Below, in pieces: positions 26,830 through 35,173 of a stretch of DNA of 45,493 nt. The stretch covers positions 1 through 45,493 of the forward strand of contig JAIRNK010000019.1 of the NCBI GenBank assembly GCA_031258095.1, written 5' to 3'. The notes under the pieces are model-generated. The model was not told where the DNA came from. It saw only the letters and a list, made by a program, of their open reading frames with translations, and ran no database searches. The stretch comes from Holosporales bacterium. GTDB taxonomy: Bacteria > Pseudomonadota > Alphaproteobacteria > BNTO01. Positions within the stretch are counted from its first letter, which is position 1. Each line of letters begins with the position of its first letter. A program made the position numbers and the translations under genes.

Positions 26830-26962
26830 CATGCCCGACGCCGCGCCCGCCAAAACTCTAGAGCCGCCGAGGAAAAGGAATGCGCGCCCCCAACTAAAAA
26901 CGCTTTGATTTTATGCTGTTAAACAGTAGAAATGCAGTAGAGCTATGATGGATTGGTGCCCC

Positions 26963-27631
26963 ATGAGAAAGTTGTATTACTATCCACTATGCGCCTTTTC
27001 ACGTACGGCGCTGATTTTATTAGCTGAGAAAAAATTAGATTTTTCGATTGAAGTAACACGTTTTTGGGACAAAAACAGCCCGTTACTGGAGTTAAATCCG
27101 CTGGGACGCCTACCCGTTTTAGTCGATTTGAACGGTTCCATTATCTCAGGCACGTACGCAATAACGGAATACCTGGAGGATGCGTACGATAACATGAGGT
27201 TGTTGCCGGTTGATATTGTGGAGGGGGCCGAAGCACGGCGCATCTTTCAGTGGATGCAAGAGGATTTTTCTGCAGACGTAACAGTCCCGCTCGTGTTCGA
27301 AAAAGACATAAAGCGATATTTTCAACAATCTTCGCCCTCGTCAGCCGCAATTAAGCAGGTAAAGGAAGCAATTTCCGTGTACTTTAAACACGTAGAAGGG
27401 TTTGCGTCTCGGCGGAATTGGCTTGCGGGCAACACGCTGTCCATCGCGGACATAGCTGCGGCGGCCCACATTTCTGTATTGGATTACCTCGGAGCAATTT
27501 CGTGGGCTCACTTTCCTGTCGTGAAGGAATGGTACATGCGAATAAAATCACGCCCTAGCTTTAAGCGGGTGCTAGCCGACCGTGTCCCCAGCATTCAGCC
27601 AACGTCGCACTACGCCAACTTGGATTTTTAG
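26963..27631 (+). CDS. Glutathione S-transferase family protein
   Basis: A 222-residue protein with a thioredoxin-fold N-terminal domain: YYYPLCAFSR at the start, NPLGRLPVL with the conserved cis-Pro region near 50-58, and the G-binding loop ITEYLED after it. An all-helical C-terminal domain follows (LAGNTLSIADIAAAAH). The C-terminus HYANLDF resembles a GST subgroup common in alphaproteobacteria, where it often lies beside queG; that neighbour is absent here. I chose ATG 26963 because the family starts right at the first beta strand; an in-frame ATG at 26945 adds six residues. The substrate is unknown and a detoxification or redox role is inferred. One base separates its stop from the next start, so the two genes are probably co-translated. 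Confidence 0.87.
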   Translation: MRKLYYYPLCAFSRTALILLAEKKLDFSIEVTRFWDKNSPLLELNPLGRLPVLVDLNGSIISGTYAITEYLEDAYDNMRLLPVDIVEGAEARRIFQWMQEDFSADVTVPLVFEKDIKRYFQQSSPSSAAIKQVKEAISVYFKHVEGFASRRNWLAGNTLSIADIAAAAHISVLDYLGAISWAHFPVVKEWYMRIKSRPSFKRVLADRVPSIQPTSHYANLDF

Positions 27632-27632
27632 T

Positions 27633-28457
27633 ATGAACAGCGCTTATCACAACGGTTTTGATGAAAAGGGTTCTTGGCCCGCTATTGATGTGGGGACGAA
27701 TACGACGGGAGAGAAACTTGTGGACTTGTACCGTCGCGGGCAATTGGCGCAGGTGTATTTATTTTATGGAGAGTTTGGGCAAACAGCAGAAATCCTGGCG
27801 ACGCACGTGCTTGCAGATAGCACGCGTTTAACAAAGGATTTCATAGCCCAGCATGTGAGAAACAGAACTTTTCCGAATTTTTTCTGCGTTGAATCGGAAA
27901 CTCACGAAATTACAGTGGATAAAGTGCGAGAGCTCTCTAGCTTCTTGCAAGATACGCCGACTTGGCCAGGGTGGAGAATCGTCATAATAAAAAATGCAGA
28001 GACGATGAACACGTCAGCGAGTAATGCAATTCTCAAAAACATGGAGGAATTGCCCAAAAATACGACGATGATTTTGCTTGCGCAAAGCCTGCACGCAATA
28101 AAGCCAACAATTCTGTCGCGCGCGCAAAAGGTGTACTTCCCATACAAATCATCGCCAATCGAAAACTTTATTAATGAAAACAACTATGCTCGTGAATGGA
28201 TCGTAATGATAGAAAATGCGTTGAAACGGAAACAAATCCCATCAAAAGAACGGATGGACACCGTCGCAAACGAAGCACAGAATTTCGCCGAAGTTGCAAT
28301 GCACTACCTCCATACCCAATGCATTAAAGATGCGAAAAACGCTTACCCTCTAAGCATGAAATACGATGAGATTGCGAACTTCACCAGTCTAGCAGCCGAA
28401 AAATCTTTAGCCCCGGCACATTTCGCCTTGGCAATATTTAGTGTGTTAGTGAAATGA
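27633..28457 (+). CDS. holB: DNA polymerase III delta' subunit
   Basis: A 274-residue clamp-loader subunit of the replicative polymerase. It shows the AAA+-like layout: a degenerate P-loop region (YLFYGEFGQTAE, about 50-61), as expected for delta', which does not hydrolyse ATP, then VDKVRELSSFL, WRIVIIKNAETMN (Walker-B-like strand) and SASNAILKNMEELPKNT, the hallmark of DnaX/HolB proteins. A sensor-1-like segment (AIKPTILSRAQ) follows. The C-terminal collar domain is short and divergent. The start overlaps the GST gene region closely (stop TAG, one base, ATG). The usual partner tmk is not adjacent. Confidence is high for the family. Confidence 0.9.
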   Translation: MNSAYHNGFDEKGSWPAIDVGTNTTGEKLVDLYRRGQLAQVYLFYGEFGQTAEILATHVLADSTRLTKDFIAQHVRNRTFPNFFCVESETHEITVDKVRELSSFLQDTPTWPGWRIVIIKNAETMNTSASNAILKNMEELPKNTTMILLAQSLHAIKPTILSRAQKVYFPYKSSPIENFINENNYAREWIVMIENALKRKQIPSKERMDTVANEAQNFAEVAMHYLHTQCIKDAKNAYPLSMKYDEIANFTSLAAEKSLAPAHFALAIFSVLVK

Positions 28458-28526
28458 TCTGACTCAGGAGAACCATGCTACTGATTGGAACACAGACGAC
28501 ACACAAGCTCGAGGCCTGACAGAACG

Positions 28527-29366
28527 ATGCCTCGCTACAAAATTACAGTAGAGTACGACGGCAGCTTCTTTTGCGGATGGCAGCGGCAGCGCTCTGATGC
28601 AAGGGAGTTCGAAACGTGTCCCGCGCAAAAAACCATATTCGACACGACTCAACAACGCAGCGTTCAAGGAACATTGGAGCATGCGTTGCGAAAAATTACT
28701 GGCGAGAATGTGTTAGTCGAAGGCGCAGGGCGAACAGACGCCGGCGTTCATGCATTAGCGCAGTGCGCGCACTTTGACCTAACTGAGCCAATTGACCCTC
28801 ACCGACTAATTGGAGGCTTAAATTTTTTCACAAGCCCACACGCTTGCGTCGTGCTCAACGCCCAAGTTGTCGCCCCAATTTTTCACGCGCGATTTTCTGC
28901 TACATCGAGGGAATATTTGTACAAAATAAGCAACAGGCGCTCACCATTAGCGCTTGACCGCGGACGCGCGTGGCACGTTTCTCGCCCGCTAGATGTCACA
29001 AAAATCAAAACATATGCACAAGATTTTTTGGGACATCACAACTTTAACGCATTTCGAGCCTCAGCCTGTCAAAGCCACAGTCCAATGAAAACACTCGACG
29101 TTTTTGACGTTGTCGCCGCAGGTGAAATGATAGAATGTCGTGTAAAAGCCCGTTCATTTTTGCATAATCAAGTCCGAATCATGATTGGAACGCTTGTTTG
29201 GATTGGTCTCGGGAAATATGAGGGAGAAGCGGTGAAACAGCTGCTTACCAGTGGAACGCGAACCGCAGCAGGCCCAACGGCACCAGCACATGGGTTGTAT
29301 TTATCGGCAGTGAATTATGCGAAGCCTGACATTGAGGAAAAAACTTTCGACGGAGCGAGTGCGTGA
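28527..29366 (+). CDS. truA: tRNA pseudouridine(38-40) synthase TruA
   Basis: A 279-residue protein that isomerises uridines 38-40 in the tRNA anticodon arm. The N-terminus RYKITVEYDGSFFCGWQRQ is the family start. The catalytic aspartate lies in GAGRTDAGVHALAQ (about 68-75). FSATSREYLYKI, GHHNFNAF and FLHNQVRIMIGTLVWIGLG are all conserved TruA blocks. A short insertion after GWQRQ (DAREFETCPAQ) is unusual but sits in a loop. ATG 28527 is the natural start, since upstream in-frame codons add only a non-conserved basic extension. The next gene begins at GTG 29363, overlapping the TGA stop by four bases. Confidence 0.95.
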   Translation: MPRYKITVEYDGSFFCGWQRQRSDAREFETCPAQKTIFDTTQQRSVQGTLEHALRKITGENVLVEGAGRTDAGVHALAQCAHFDLTEPIDPHRLIGGLNFFTSPHACVVLNAQVVAPIFHARFSATSREYLYKISNRRSPLALDRGRAWHVSRPLDVTKIKTYAQDFLGHHNFNAFRASACQSHSPMKTLDVFDVVAAGEMIECRVKARSFLHNQVRIMIGTLVWIGLGKYEGEAVKQLLTSGTRTAAGPTAPAHGLYLSAVNYAKPDIEEKTFDGASA

Positions 29367-29866
29367 CTAGTGAAACGACAGACATGGTTGCAATTGTGGC
29401 GTTAATCAACATCGTCGTCGGATCGTTTTTCGCGTCTATTCGTCGATGCAAGGCTCTACCCATTATTTGGACAATTTCGCAAGTTTTCGTGCTATGTGCA
29501 GCCCTTGATGCAATGTACGTATCCATATTTGGAGCATTGTTCATTTGTTGCTGTGCTCTGTTCACCGTCCTTTGTAAACAAAAAGAAGAACAAAGACTAA
29601 CTGATAGTAACATCGTAAAAGTGGAGATTGTCGACAGAAAGTTCGTCTGCGCGACTGGTTGGGCGGCCTGTGCGATGTCTGCAATTTTGGTTGTTCATTG
29701 GAACAAATCACTCGCTCCCCCACGAACATATATGTTTGATTTGACTGATATATCACTAGTTTCAGAGGACAACTGTCTGCTCATTTTCTTAGCATTCCTT
29801 TTGTTTACGTCATTGGTTTGTGGCTTAAAAATTTTAGAAACTCCGAAAGACGACAGCACCCAGTAG
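29363..29866 (+). CDS. Small integral membrane protein of unknown function (about 4 TM)
   Basis: A 167-residue protein I do not recognise. Hydrophobic segments at about 9-27, 34-71 (long enough for two helices), 96-113 and 137-158 suggest four or five membrane passes, with a K/E-rich cytoplasmic loop at about 72-82. The GTG start overlaps the truA stop (GTGA), so it is probably translationally coupled to truA. An ATG at 29384 would remove seven polar residues and is a fair alternative. Cys residues are frequent in the membrane segments. Nothing in the context assigns a function. Confidence 0.7.
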   Translation: MTSETTDMVAIVALINIVVGSFFASIRRCKALPIIWTISQVFVLCAALDAMYVSIFGALFICCCALFTVLCKQKEEQRLTDSNIVKVEIVDRKFVCATGWAACAMSAILVVHWNKSLAPPRTYMFDLTDISLVSEDNCLLIFLAFLLFTSLVCGLKILETPKDDSTQ

Positions 29867-30439
29867 TAAAAAAGATGGAAATCCGTAACGTTTCAACATT
29901 AAAAGCACTCGCATCTTTGGGCTCCCGTGAAACATCAGTGAATGTTTACACATAGTGCAATTGTTGCTACAACTCTTGTGTATAGCCTTTTACGCAACCG
30001 CAGTTGGCTTGCAAAAAAACGAGTAGCAGACCTCCATCGCGCAATATTGGAGGCTCGCAAGGTGGGGGGAGTTATCGAAGTTCGGCCGCCGCATTGGCGT
30101 CATGTATAGGGAATGGATTGATGTTTGATGGATATGCAAACCTTGGCGTGCTTCGCTGGGTGGCGTTGGCAGTTGGCGCTTTTCTAAGACTCAGTGACAG
30201 GAGTGTTGTGACGTCTTGGAATAGACTAAGAAAATGTCGCCATATATTGACCCCATTTTCTGTGCGTCACTCGTGCGCGCCCACTGAATTGCCAAGAAAA
30301 AAAGGCCCGAGTTTGCACGTGCATTCAGTTGCAAGTGTTCGTCTTTTCATATTGAAGGCATGCGTCTGTTTTTGCGGGCGAGCCGTCACTGCAACAAAAT
30401 CATTTGGAAAAAGAATAGTATATTTGGAGAACGCTCATT
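29867..30439. other. 573-bp gap before RNase E
   Basis: No recognisable gene. A small frame at 29942-30109 is listed separately with low confidence. A longer frame starting at 30004 runs into the RNase E gene in another register and looks spurious. A hairpin with arms GTGAAACAT and ATGTTTACAC lies near 29927-29951, preceded by GGGCTCCC, a partial echo of the palindromic elements' left end. RNase E genes often have long regulated 5' leaders, so the gap may be an rne leader; this is inference. Confidence 0.4.
29942..30109 (+). CDS. Possible 55-residue basic protein
   Basis: ATG 29942 opens a 55-codon frame ending TAG at 30107-30109. The product is basic with a hydrophobic start (HSAIVATTLVYSLL) and then a helix-like stretch (RVADLHRAILEARKVGG). 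I recognise no homologue and see no good ribosome site. It may be a decayed gene remnant or chance. Confidence 0.2.
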   Translation: MFTHSAIVATTLVYSLLRNRSWLAKKRVADLHRAILEARKVGGVIEVRPPHWRHV

Positions 30440-32857
30440 ATGGCAAAGAAAATACTTGTAACTGCTTCAAACCAAGATGAAACACGTGTAGCCGTTTTAG
30501 AAGGCAATGAATTAACAAATTACGATTCAGAGCGTCCAGGGAAAAAGCCCATAAAGGGGAACGTGTACCTAGCCAAAGTGGTACGAATAGAGCCATCTCT
30601 GCAAGCGGTCTTTATCGATTACGGTGGCGAGAAGAACGGTTTTCTAGCATTCACAGAAATTCACCCGGATTACTATAAGATCCCTGTTGACGACGTTTCG
30701 GAAGACGAGGACGACGAATTTGTTCCTTCAGGTGATTCAGATCACGATGAAGACAGTTCTGAAGGAGGCGATATAGACCCATTTGCATATCCAGATATGC
30801 AACCATCAAGCTCGCCGAACAATGTGACCGAAGACAAAGAACCGAAGCACAAAAAGGAGAAAAAACGTCATTATAACGTTCAGGAAGTAATTCACAACAA
30901 ACAAGTGTTGCTTGTTCAGGCCATCAAAGATGTGCGCGGGAACAAATGTGCGGCCTTCACCACGTTCTTATCATTTCCCGGGCAGTACTGTGTGCTAATG
31001 CCCAATTCTGGCGGCGAGCGAAGCGGCGGAGTGTCCAGGCGCGTACACGAGGACGAAACCAGACAGCGCTTAAAAGACGTACTAAATAAGCTCAAAATTC
31101 CCGACAAAATGTCATTGATAATCCGTACGGCTGGGCAAGAGCGGACGAAACTCGAAATTCGCAAAGATTACGAATATTTAATGCGTGTATGGGACGAAAT
31201 TCGCGAAAAGACCCTCGAATCCAACGCCCCAGCGATCATTCATGAGGATGCAGCAATTTTGATGCGCGTGGTTAGGGATTTTTACAAAAAAGATATTGAT
31301 GAAATATTGGTAGATACACAAGACGCATATAAACAACTCCGCATATTTATGAGACAGCTGTCTCCAAGCGGCGTAAGGAAAATAAAACTATACAAGGACA
31401 CCAATATATCCCTATTCAATTCATATAACGTCGAGGATAAAATCATAGCGATGGTCAGTCCACGCGTCCCCCTTCCCTCTGGAGGGTCACTGGTCATAGG
31501 CCAAACGGAGGCTCTTGTCGCAATTGACGTAAACTCGGGAAGGGCGACAAAAGAACGCCATATAGATTCAACAGCGCTAAAAACTAACCTCGAAGCTGCA
31601 AAAGAGATTGCAAAGCAGCTGCGATTGAGAGATTTGTCGGGATTGATAGTGATCGACTTCATTGACATGTGGGAGAATAAACACATAAAGCAAGTCGAGC
31701 AATTCTTCCGCGCAGAGTTGGCATCTGATCGGTCTCGCATACAAACAGGCAACATTAGCCAATTTGGATTGATGGAGATGTCCAGACAACGCCTCCGCTC
31801 AAGCGTGATGGAGATGTACAGCGAACGGTGTCCTCATTGCCAAGGACGAGGCACACGATACTCGTGCGACTATTTTGCGTCTGCAGTATTAAACTTGTTG
31901 GAAAAGTCTGCAGAAGGCACTCTAAAACTGACAGTTTCTGTGCCACGAGTCATTGCGGAGTTGCTTGTGAATAAAAAGAGAAAAGAGATTCATCAGATTG
32001 AAACAAAATATCATTGCACAGTAACAATTCTTTCTGATTCGAATTTGAGTGATGAAGAATTCATCTTAGACGATGGGATTAATGAGCCTTCCGTTAGATC
32101 CCTAGGAAAAACCTCGGACGATCAAGAAGAAAACAAGCAAATTCGAACCGTGCACGGATTTGGCAAAAAAATAGTCCATGATTCGAAAATAGGAAAAAAT
32201 CGAAAGCATCATCAGCCATCCCGAGCTACGGAAGGCGACGAGCAGCGGACACACGTCGACGTTCACGACGAGGCGAAAGAAGATCAGATAAATTCAGCCC
32301 CTGCAAAAGATAATAGCAATGAGGACAGCGCCCCAAACGGTAATAGTCACGTCAACGTGCAGAAAAATGATGAAAACGTGGACAATACATCCAAAAACCC
32401 CGCAAAAACCCATGGAGGCCCCCATAAAGAGCTGGATAATAGGCGTTCGCAAGATGAAAGGCCCCGCCATAGAAGGAAAGGCAGGTCGCCGTATGGTCTG
32501 ATCCAACATGAAAATCAAAGGACCTCTGTGCAGCCACTAACGTCAGAGGAATCTTCGGTTCCCAAGGAATTGAGTGCGGGGACCAGCGATAAAGCAGTGG
32601 ATCAGCCCGTTCCAACGATGGAGAAATCCGCGAAACCAGCTCGGGTCGAAAAAGAATCAGAGCCCCCAAAGCTCGAAAAAAATGGTCAAAAAAAAAGTCC
32701 CGTCGTCAAACTTGAAAAGAGAGAAACCGAAAAGCCAAAACGAGAACCCGGCCCCGGGCCGCTTGATAATATGAGCATGATGGAGCCATATCGGCAGAAA
32801 ACTGGCGTAAAAGACACCGTACGTAAAGTATTCGGGCGATTGGTCGGGAAAAAGTAA
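30440..32857 (+). CDS. rne: Ribonuclease E/G family endoribonuclease
   Basis: An 805-residue RNase E that cleaves single-stranded AU-rich RNA and would nucleate the degradosome. The N-terminal S1 domain begins GNVYLAKVVRIEPSLQAVFIDYG (about 40-60) and is interrupted by an acidic then basic insertion at about 80-150. The catalytic DNase-I-like domain carries the two metal-binding aspartates, in AIDVNSG (D363) and VIDFIDM (D406). The zinc link CPHCQGRG is at 464-471. Residues from about 560 to 790 are highly charged and low in complexity, as expected for the scaffold tail, and the C-terminus ends in a basic segment (VRKVFGRLVGKK). ATG 30440 has GGAG about ten bases upstream. The long upstream gap may hold an autoregulatory leader. 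Confidence 0.95.
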   Translation: MAKKILVTASNQDETRVAVLEGNELTNYDSERPGKKPIKGNVYLAKVVRIEPSLQAVFIDYGGEKNGFLAFTEIHPDYYKIPVDDVSEDEDDEFVPSGDSDHDEDSSEGGDIDPFAYPDMQPSSSPNNVTEDKEPKHKKEKKRHYNVQEVIHNKQVLLVQAIKDVRGNKCAAFTTFLSFPGQYCVLMPNSGGERSGGVSRRVHEDETRQRLKDVLNKLKIPDKMSLIIRTAGQERTKLEIRKDYEYLMRVWDEIREKTLESNAPAIIHEDAAILMRVVRDFYKKDIDEILVDTQDAYKQLRIFMRQLSPSGVRKIKLYKDTNISLFNSYNVEDKIIAMVSPRVPLPSGGSLVIGQTEALVAIDVNSGRATKERHIDSTALKTNLEAAKEIAKQLRLRDLSGLIVIDFIDMWENKHIKQVEQFFRAELASDRSRIQTGNISQFGLMEMSRQRLRSSVMEMYSERCPHCQGRGTRYSCDYFASAVLNLLEKSAEGTLKLTVSVPRVIAELLVNKKRKEIHQIETKYHCTVTILSDSNLSDEEFILDDGINEPSVRSLGKTSDDQEENKQIRTVHGFGKKIVHDSKIGKNRKHHQPSRATEGDEQRTHVDVHDEAKEDQINSAPAKDNSNEDSAPNGNSHVNVQKNDENVDNTSKNPAKTHGGPHKELDNRRSQDERPRHRRKGRSPYGLIQHENQRTSVQPLTSEESSVPKELSAGTSDKAVDQPVPTMEKSAKPARVEKESEPPKLEKNGQKKSPVVKLEKRETEKPKREPGPGPLDNMSMMEPYRQKTGVKDTVRKVFGRLVGKK

Positions 32858-32965
32858 ATGAATAATAAGATCAATTGCTACCGAAGGCACAACTAAAAAC
32901 TCACTGGCGTTGCAACGATTGAAAAGAGTAATGTCCCTGTAGCAAGTACTATTTCGGAGCAGGAT

Positions 32966-33214
32966 ATGCAATTTTTAACAGATGAAGAAATCACAAATTT
33001 GTCGTTCGAAAACGCCCTCGAACGTCTGGAAGCGGTCGTAAAAGCTTTAGAGCAAGGCGATTTGCCGCTGGAGGAGGCGGTCGTTGCGTTCGAATTTGGA
33101 AATAAATTAAAACGACGTTGCGAAAGCAAACTACAGGAGGCAAAGCTCAAAATTGAGAAAGTTGTCCATTCTGCCAAAGGGGAACCAAGCGTTGTGGAAG
33201 AGATTGATTTGTAA
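32966..33214 (+). CDS. xseB: Exodeoxyribonuclease VII small subunit
   Basis: An 82-residue protein with the XseB signature: SFENALERLEAVVKALEQGD, then LPLEEAVVAFEFGNKLKRRCESKLQEAK. It partners the large subunit XseA (not in the window) in degrading single-stranded DNA. Length is typical. ATG 32966 is preceded by GGAG six bases upstream. It follows rne by 108 bp and is convergent with the exonuclease gene on the other strand, 69 bp away, with no obvious shared terminator. Confidence 0.93.
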   Translation: MQFLTDEEITNLSFENALERLEAVVKALEQGDLPLEEAVVAFEFGNKLKRRCESKLQEAKLKIEKVVHSAKGEPSVVEEIDL

Positions 33215-33283
33215 TAATCGTGTATGTGATAACGAAAACTCTTTGTAGCCTGCTCACGCAACACGCCCAAGACTTGTTTGTCC

Positions 33284-34189
33284 TCAACCGCTCTTGTTCG
33301 CGCCAACGTGGAATCGCGAAAAGCCCCACTTGTTATAGAAAGCAGAAATTCTGTTGATTTCTACGCTGTTGAGTTTCGCAGAGAACGTTAACTCTTCTTC
33401 ATCAAATTCAACATCGACATCGTCTCTGAGTGTCACGAGCTGCTTAGCAATTCGGATGTTGTCTACGTTTCTCGCAATAATGTCCCGCTGCCGTTTTGAC
33501 GGAATAGCAAATACGTTGTGGAGCAAAACATCCAATGAGCCGAATTGCTTTATTAAACCCGCGGCTGTTTTTATTCCGACACCTGGGGCACCAAAAACTC
33601 CGTCCGTGGGGTCACCAGCCAAAGCTTGAACGTCCGTGACTTTATCCGCCGGAACCCCAAATTTCTCATGAATGTGCTCACTTGATATAAAAACGGACTT
33701 TATGGGGTCGAATATGCTGACACCAGGCCGGCACAACTGCATAAAATCTTTATCTGAAGAAACGATTATTGAGTCAAATCCGCGCGTTTCAGCCTTTTTG
33801 GCGTAACTCGCAATTACGTCGTCTGCTTCGAAGTTTGACATTCCCTTTACAGGGCATCCAAAAGCCGCACAAGCATCGTGAACAACAGGGAACTGTGCGA
33901 CGAGTTCTTCGGGGACCTGTTTCCTATTCGATTTATAAGCAGGAAATATGTCATTCCTAAATGTTTTTCTCGCCACGTCGACAACAGCGACCCACAAAAC
34001 GCTGGCCGGCCCGCCATCATTGCCCGTCCCCTTCACTGCGCGAGTAATCTCGCGCCGAAGTTTCATCAGCATATTACAGAAGCCAAAAACTGCGCCAACG
34101 GGAACCCCCTCGGGGCTAGTTAGGGCCGGCAATGCATAAAACGCACGAAAGACAAACCCTGACACATCGATCAGGTATAAGACTGTCAT
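33284..34189 (-). CDS. Standalone 5'-3' exonuclease (PolA N-terminal / FEN-like domain)
   Basis: A 301-residue protein equal to the 5' nuclease domain of DNA polymerase I without the polymerase. Metal-ligand and substrate motifs are present: LIDVSGFVFRAFYAL (D8), FRNDIFPAYKSNR, NFEADDVIASYA and IVSSDKDFMQL. The helix-3-turn-helix region reads GDPTDGVFGAPGVG where the family usually has GDSSDNxPGxPGxG; the first aspartates are kept but the Asn is Gly. Such separate nucleases occur when polA is split or reduced, and the role would be RNA primer removal and flap processing. It begins 11 bp after rplI on the same strand and is probably co-transcribed with it. I cannot see whether a polymerase gene exists elsewhere. 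Confidence 0.88.
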   Translation of the reverse strand: MTVLYLIDVSGFVFRAFYALPALTSPEGVPVGAVFGFCNMLMKLRREITRAVKGTGNDGGPASVLWVAVVDVARKTFRNDIFPAYKSNRKQVPEELVAQFPVVHDACAAFGCPVKGMSNFEADDVIASYAKKAETRGFDSIIVSSDKDFMQLCRPGVSIFDPIKSVFISSEHIHEKFGVPADKVTDVQALAGDPTDGVFGAPGVGIKTAAGLIKQFGSLDVLLHNVFAIPSKRQRDIIARNVDNIRIAKQLVTLRDDVDVEFDEEELTFSAKLNSVEINRISAFYNKWGFSRFHVGANKSG

Positions 34190-34200
34190 TGATGCAAACG

Positions 34201-34710
34201 CTACGCATCCGCAAGCGCGGTCGCACTCAAATCTTCCTGCGCAGCGAGCTGAGCGTCAGCTTCTTCGACCGTCTGAGCGACATTGACCTTAACAACGACA
34301 AAAACCTCTGGATGAAGCTCAACCTTTACGGAATGAATACCAAGCGTTTTTATGGGATTATCTACGCGAACCTGTGACTTATGCACACTGTATCCAGCTT
34401 TGGTGACTTCAGCCGCAACATCCGCACTTCGTACAGAGCCAAATAGGTTTCCGGACTCACCAGCTTGCCGAATCAAATTAATTAGCAAGCCCTGCATGCG
34501 TGCAGCGACCTCTTCGGCATCAGCCTTCCTCTTTAAGTTATCAGCCTCAATAACGGCCCGCTGAGTTTCGAGATAGGCTAAATTGGCGGGCGACGCGCGC
34601 AGGGCCTTTTTTTTTGGCAACAAAAAGTTCCTCGCGTAGCCATTCTTAACAGTGACGACGCTTCCTATCGAGCCGAGATTCTCTACTTTGTTGAGCAATA
34701 TAACTTTCAT
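34201..34710 (-). CDS. rplI: 50S ribosomal protein L9
   Basis: A 169-residue L9. The N-terminal RNA-binding domain is clear: MKVILLNKVENLGSIGSVVTVKNGYARNFL, with the LPKKKA basic stretch. The long connecting helix spans about 40-75, and the C-terminal domain has GNLFGSVRSADVAAEV and KTLGIHSVKVELHPEV. The start is ATG 34710 with GGAG close upstream; a TTG one codon earlier is less likely. In most bacteria rplI follows rpsF and rpsR; neither is present here, so the operon is broken or rearranged. The exonuclease gene follows downstream on the same strand. Confidence 0.96.
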   Translation of the reverse strand: MKVILLNKVENLGSIGSVVTVKNGYARNFLLPKKKALRASPANLAYLETQRAVIEADNLKRKADAEEVAARMQGLLINLIRQAGESGNLFGSVRSADVAAEVTKAGYSVHKSQVRVDNPIKTLGIHSVKVELHPEVFVVVKVNVAQTVEEADAQLAAQEDLSATALADA

Positions 34711-35147
34711 CAAAACTCCTACACGCTTCCGTTTTTCCGGCCACTTGCGCTATTTAATCAGCACGATCACGCTGCCCACTCCACCTAACGCCGCCCCCTG
34801 ATTAGTAGGAAGACCGGCATCTACGCTTGTAGATTCGCAACAATAACCAAGACACACCACCAATCTATAGGGCTCCCATGTGAAATGTTAGGATTCGGCA
34901 GTCGTTCGTCCTTACTGGCGCTTGGGTTTTGTTACCTGCATTTCACATGGGATGAGTGTATCACAGTCACTAGAACGCGTTCAACATTGCGAGATAGCGC
35001 AAATCCAAGAGATATCAACCCTTCATAAGCACTATCCCCGCAGGATTGTGGCACGTTTAGGGCTGGGAAGCTCCGTCGTTTCCGGGTTCACAATATGGGA
35101 ATTGCTGTGTGATAATCGGCCGAAATTTACGTTTACAAGGTCCGCAA
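34711..35147. other. Divergent intergenic region between rplI and the kinase fusion gene
   Basis: This stretch separates the divergent rplI and zeta-APH genes. It contains palindromic element F and a weak small ORF, both listed separately. Outside those I see no gene and no clear promoter hexamers. Confidence 0.5.
34866..34960 (+). repeat. Palindromic element type II, copy F (95 bp, without nested insert)
   Basis: It starts TATAGGGCTCCC and ends GGGATGAGTGTA, the family termini. The arms are a perfect 14-bp inverted repeat, TCCCATGTGAAATG against CATTTCACATGGGA. The core differs from type I. Unlike copies G and H it lacks the nested mini-element: it has CGGC where they carry 46 bases. Its right end supplies an ATG at 34952. 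Confidence 0.93.
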
Positions 35148-35173
35148 ATGAGCTCGATTTACCCCGCCCTTAA
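34952..35173 (+). CDS. Possible 73-residue protein starting in element F
   Basis: The ATG is part of the right terminus of palindromic element F. The frame runs 73 codons to a TAA at 35171-35173, overlapping the start of the zeta-APH gene by 26 bases in another register. The product is unrecognised (helix-like SQSLERVQHCEIAQIQEI near the start). Position just ahead of a zeta-like kinase would suit an antitoxin, but nothing in the sequence supports that, and the frame may be chance. Confidence 0.2.
   Translation: MSVSQSLERVQHCEIAQIQEISTLHKHYPRRIVARLGLGSSVVSGFTIWELLCDNRPKFTFTRSANELDLPRP

Noticed and set aside
29919-29951. GGGCTCCC followed by a hairpin, as a decayed type II palindromic element
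   Set aside because: Only the eight-base left motif and a short stem fit; the right terminus GGGATnnGT and the 95-bp spacing are absent.
29875-29955. 26-codon frame starting MEIRNVSTLKAL, checked as a possible ribosomal protein L36
   Set aside because: Only the first few residues resemble L36; the conserved basic core and Cys/His residues are missing.
30004-30480. 158-codon frame overlapping the start of RNase E
   Set aside because: It runs 41 bases into rne in another register, has mixed low-complexity composition and no recognised domain; RNase E is certain.
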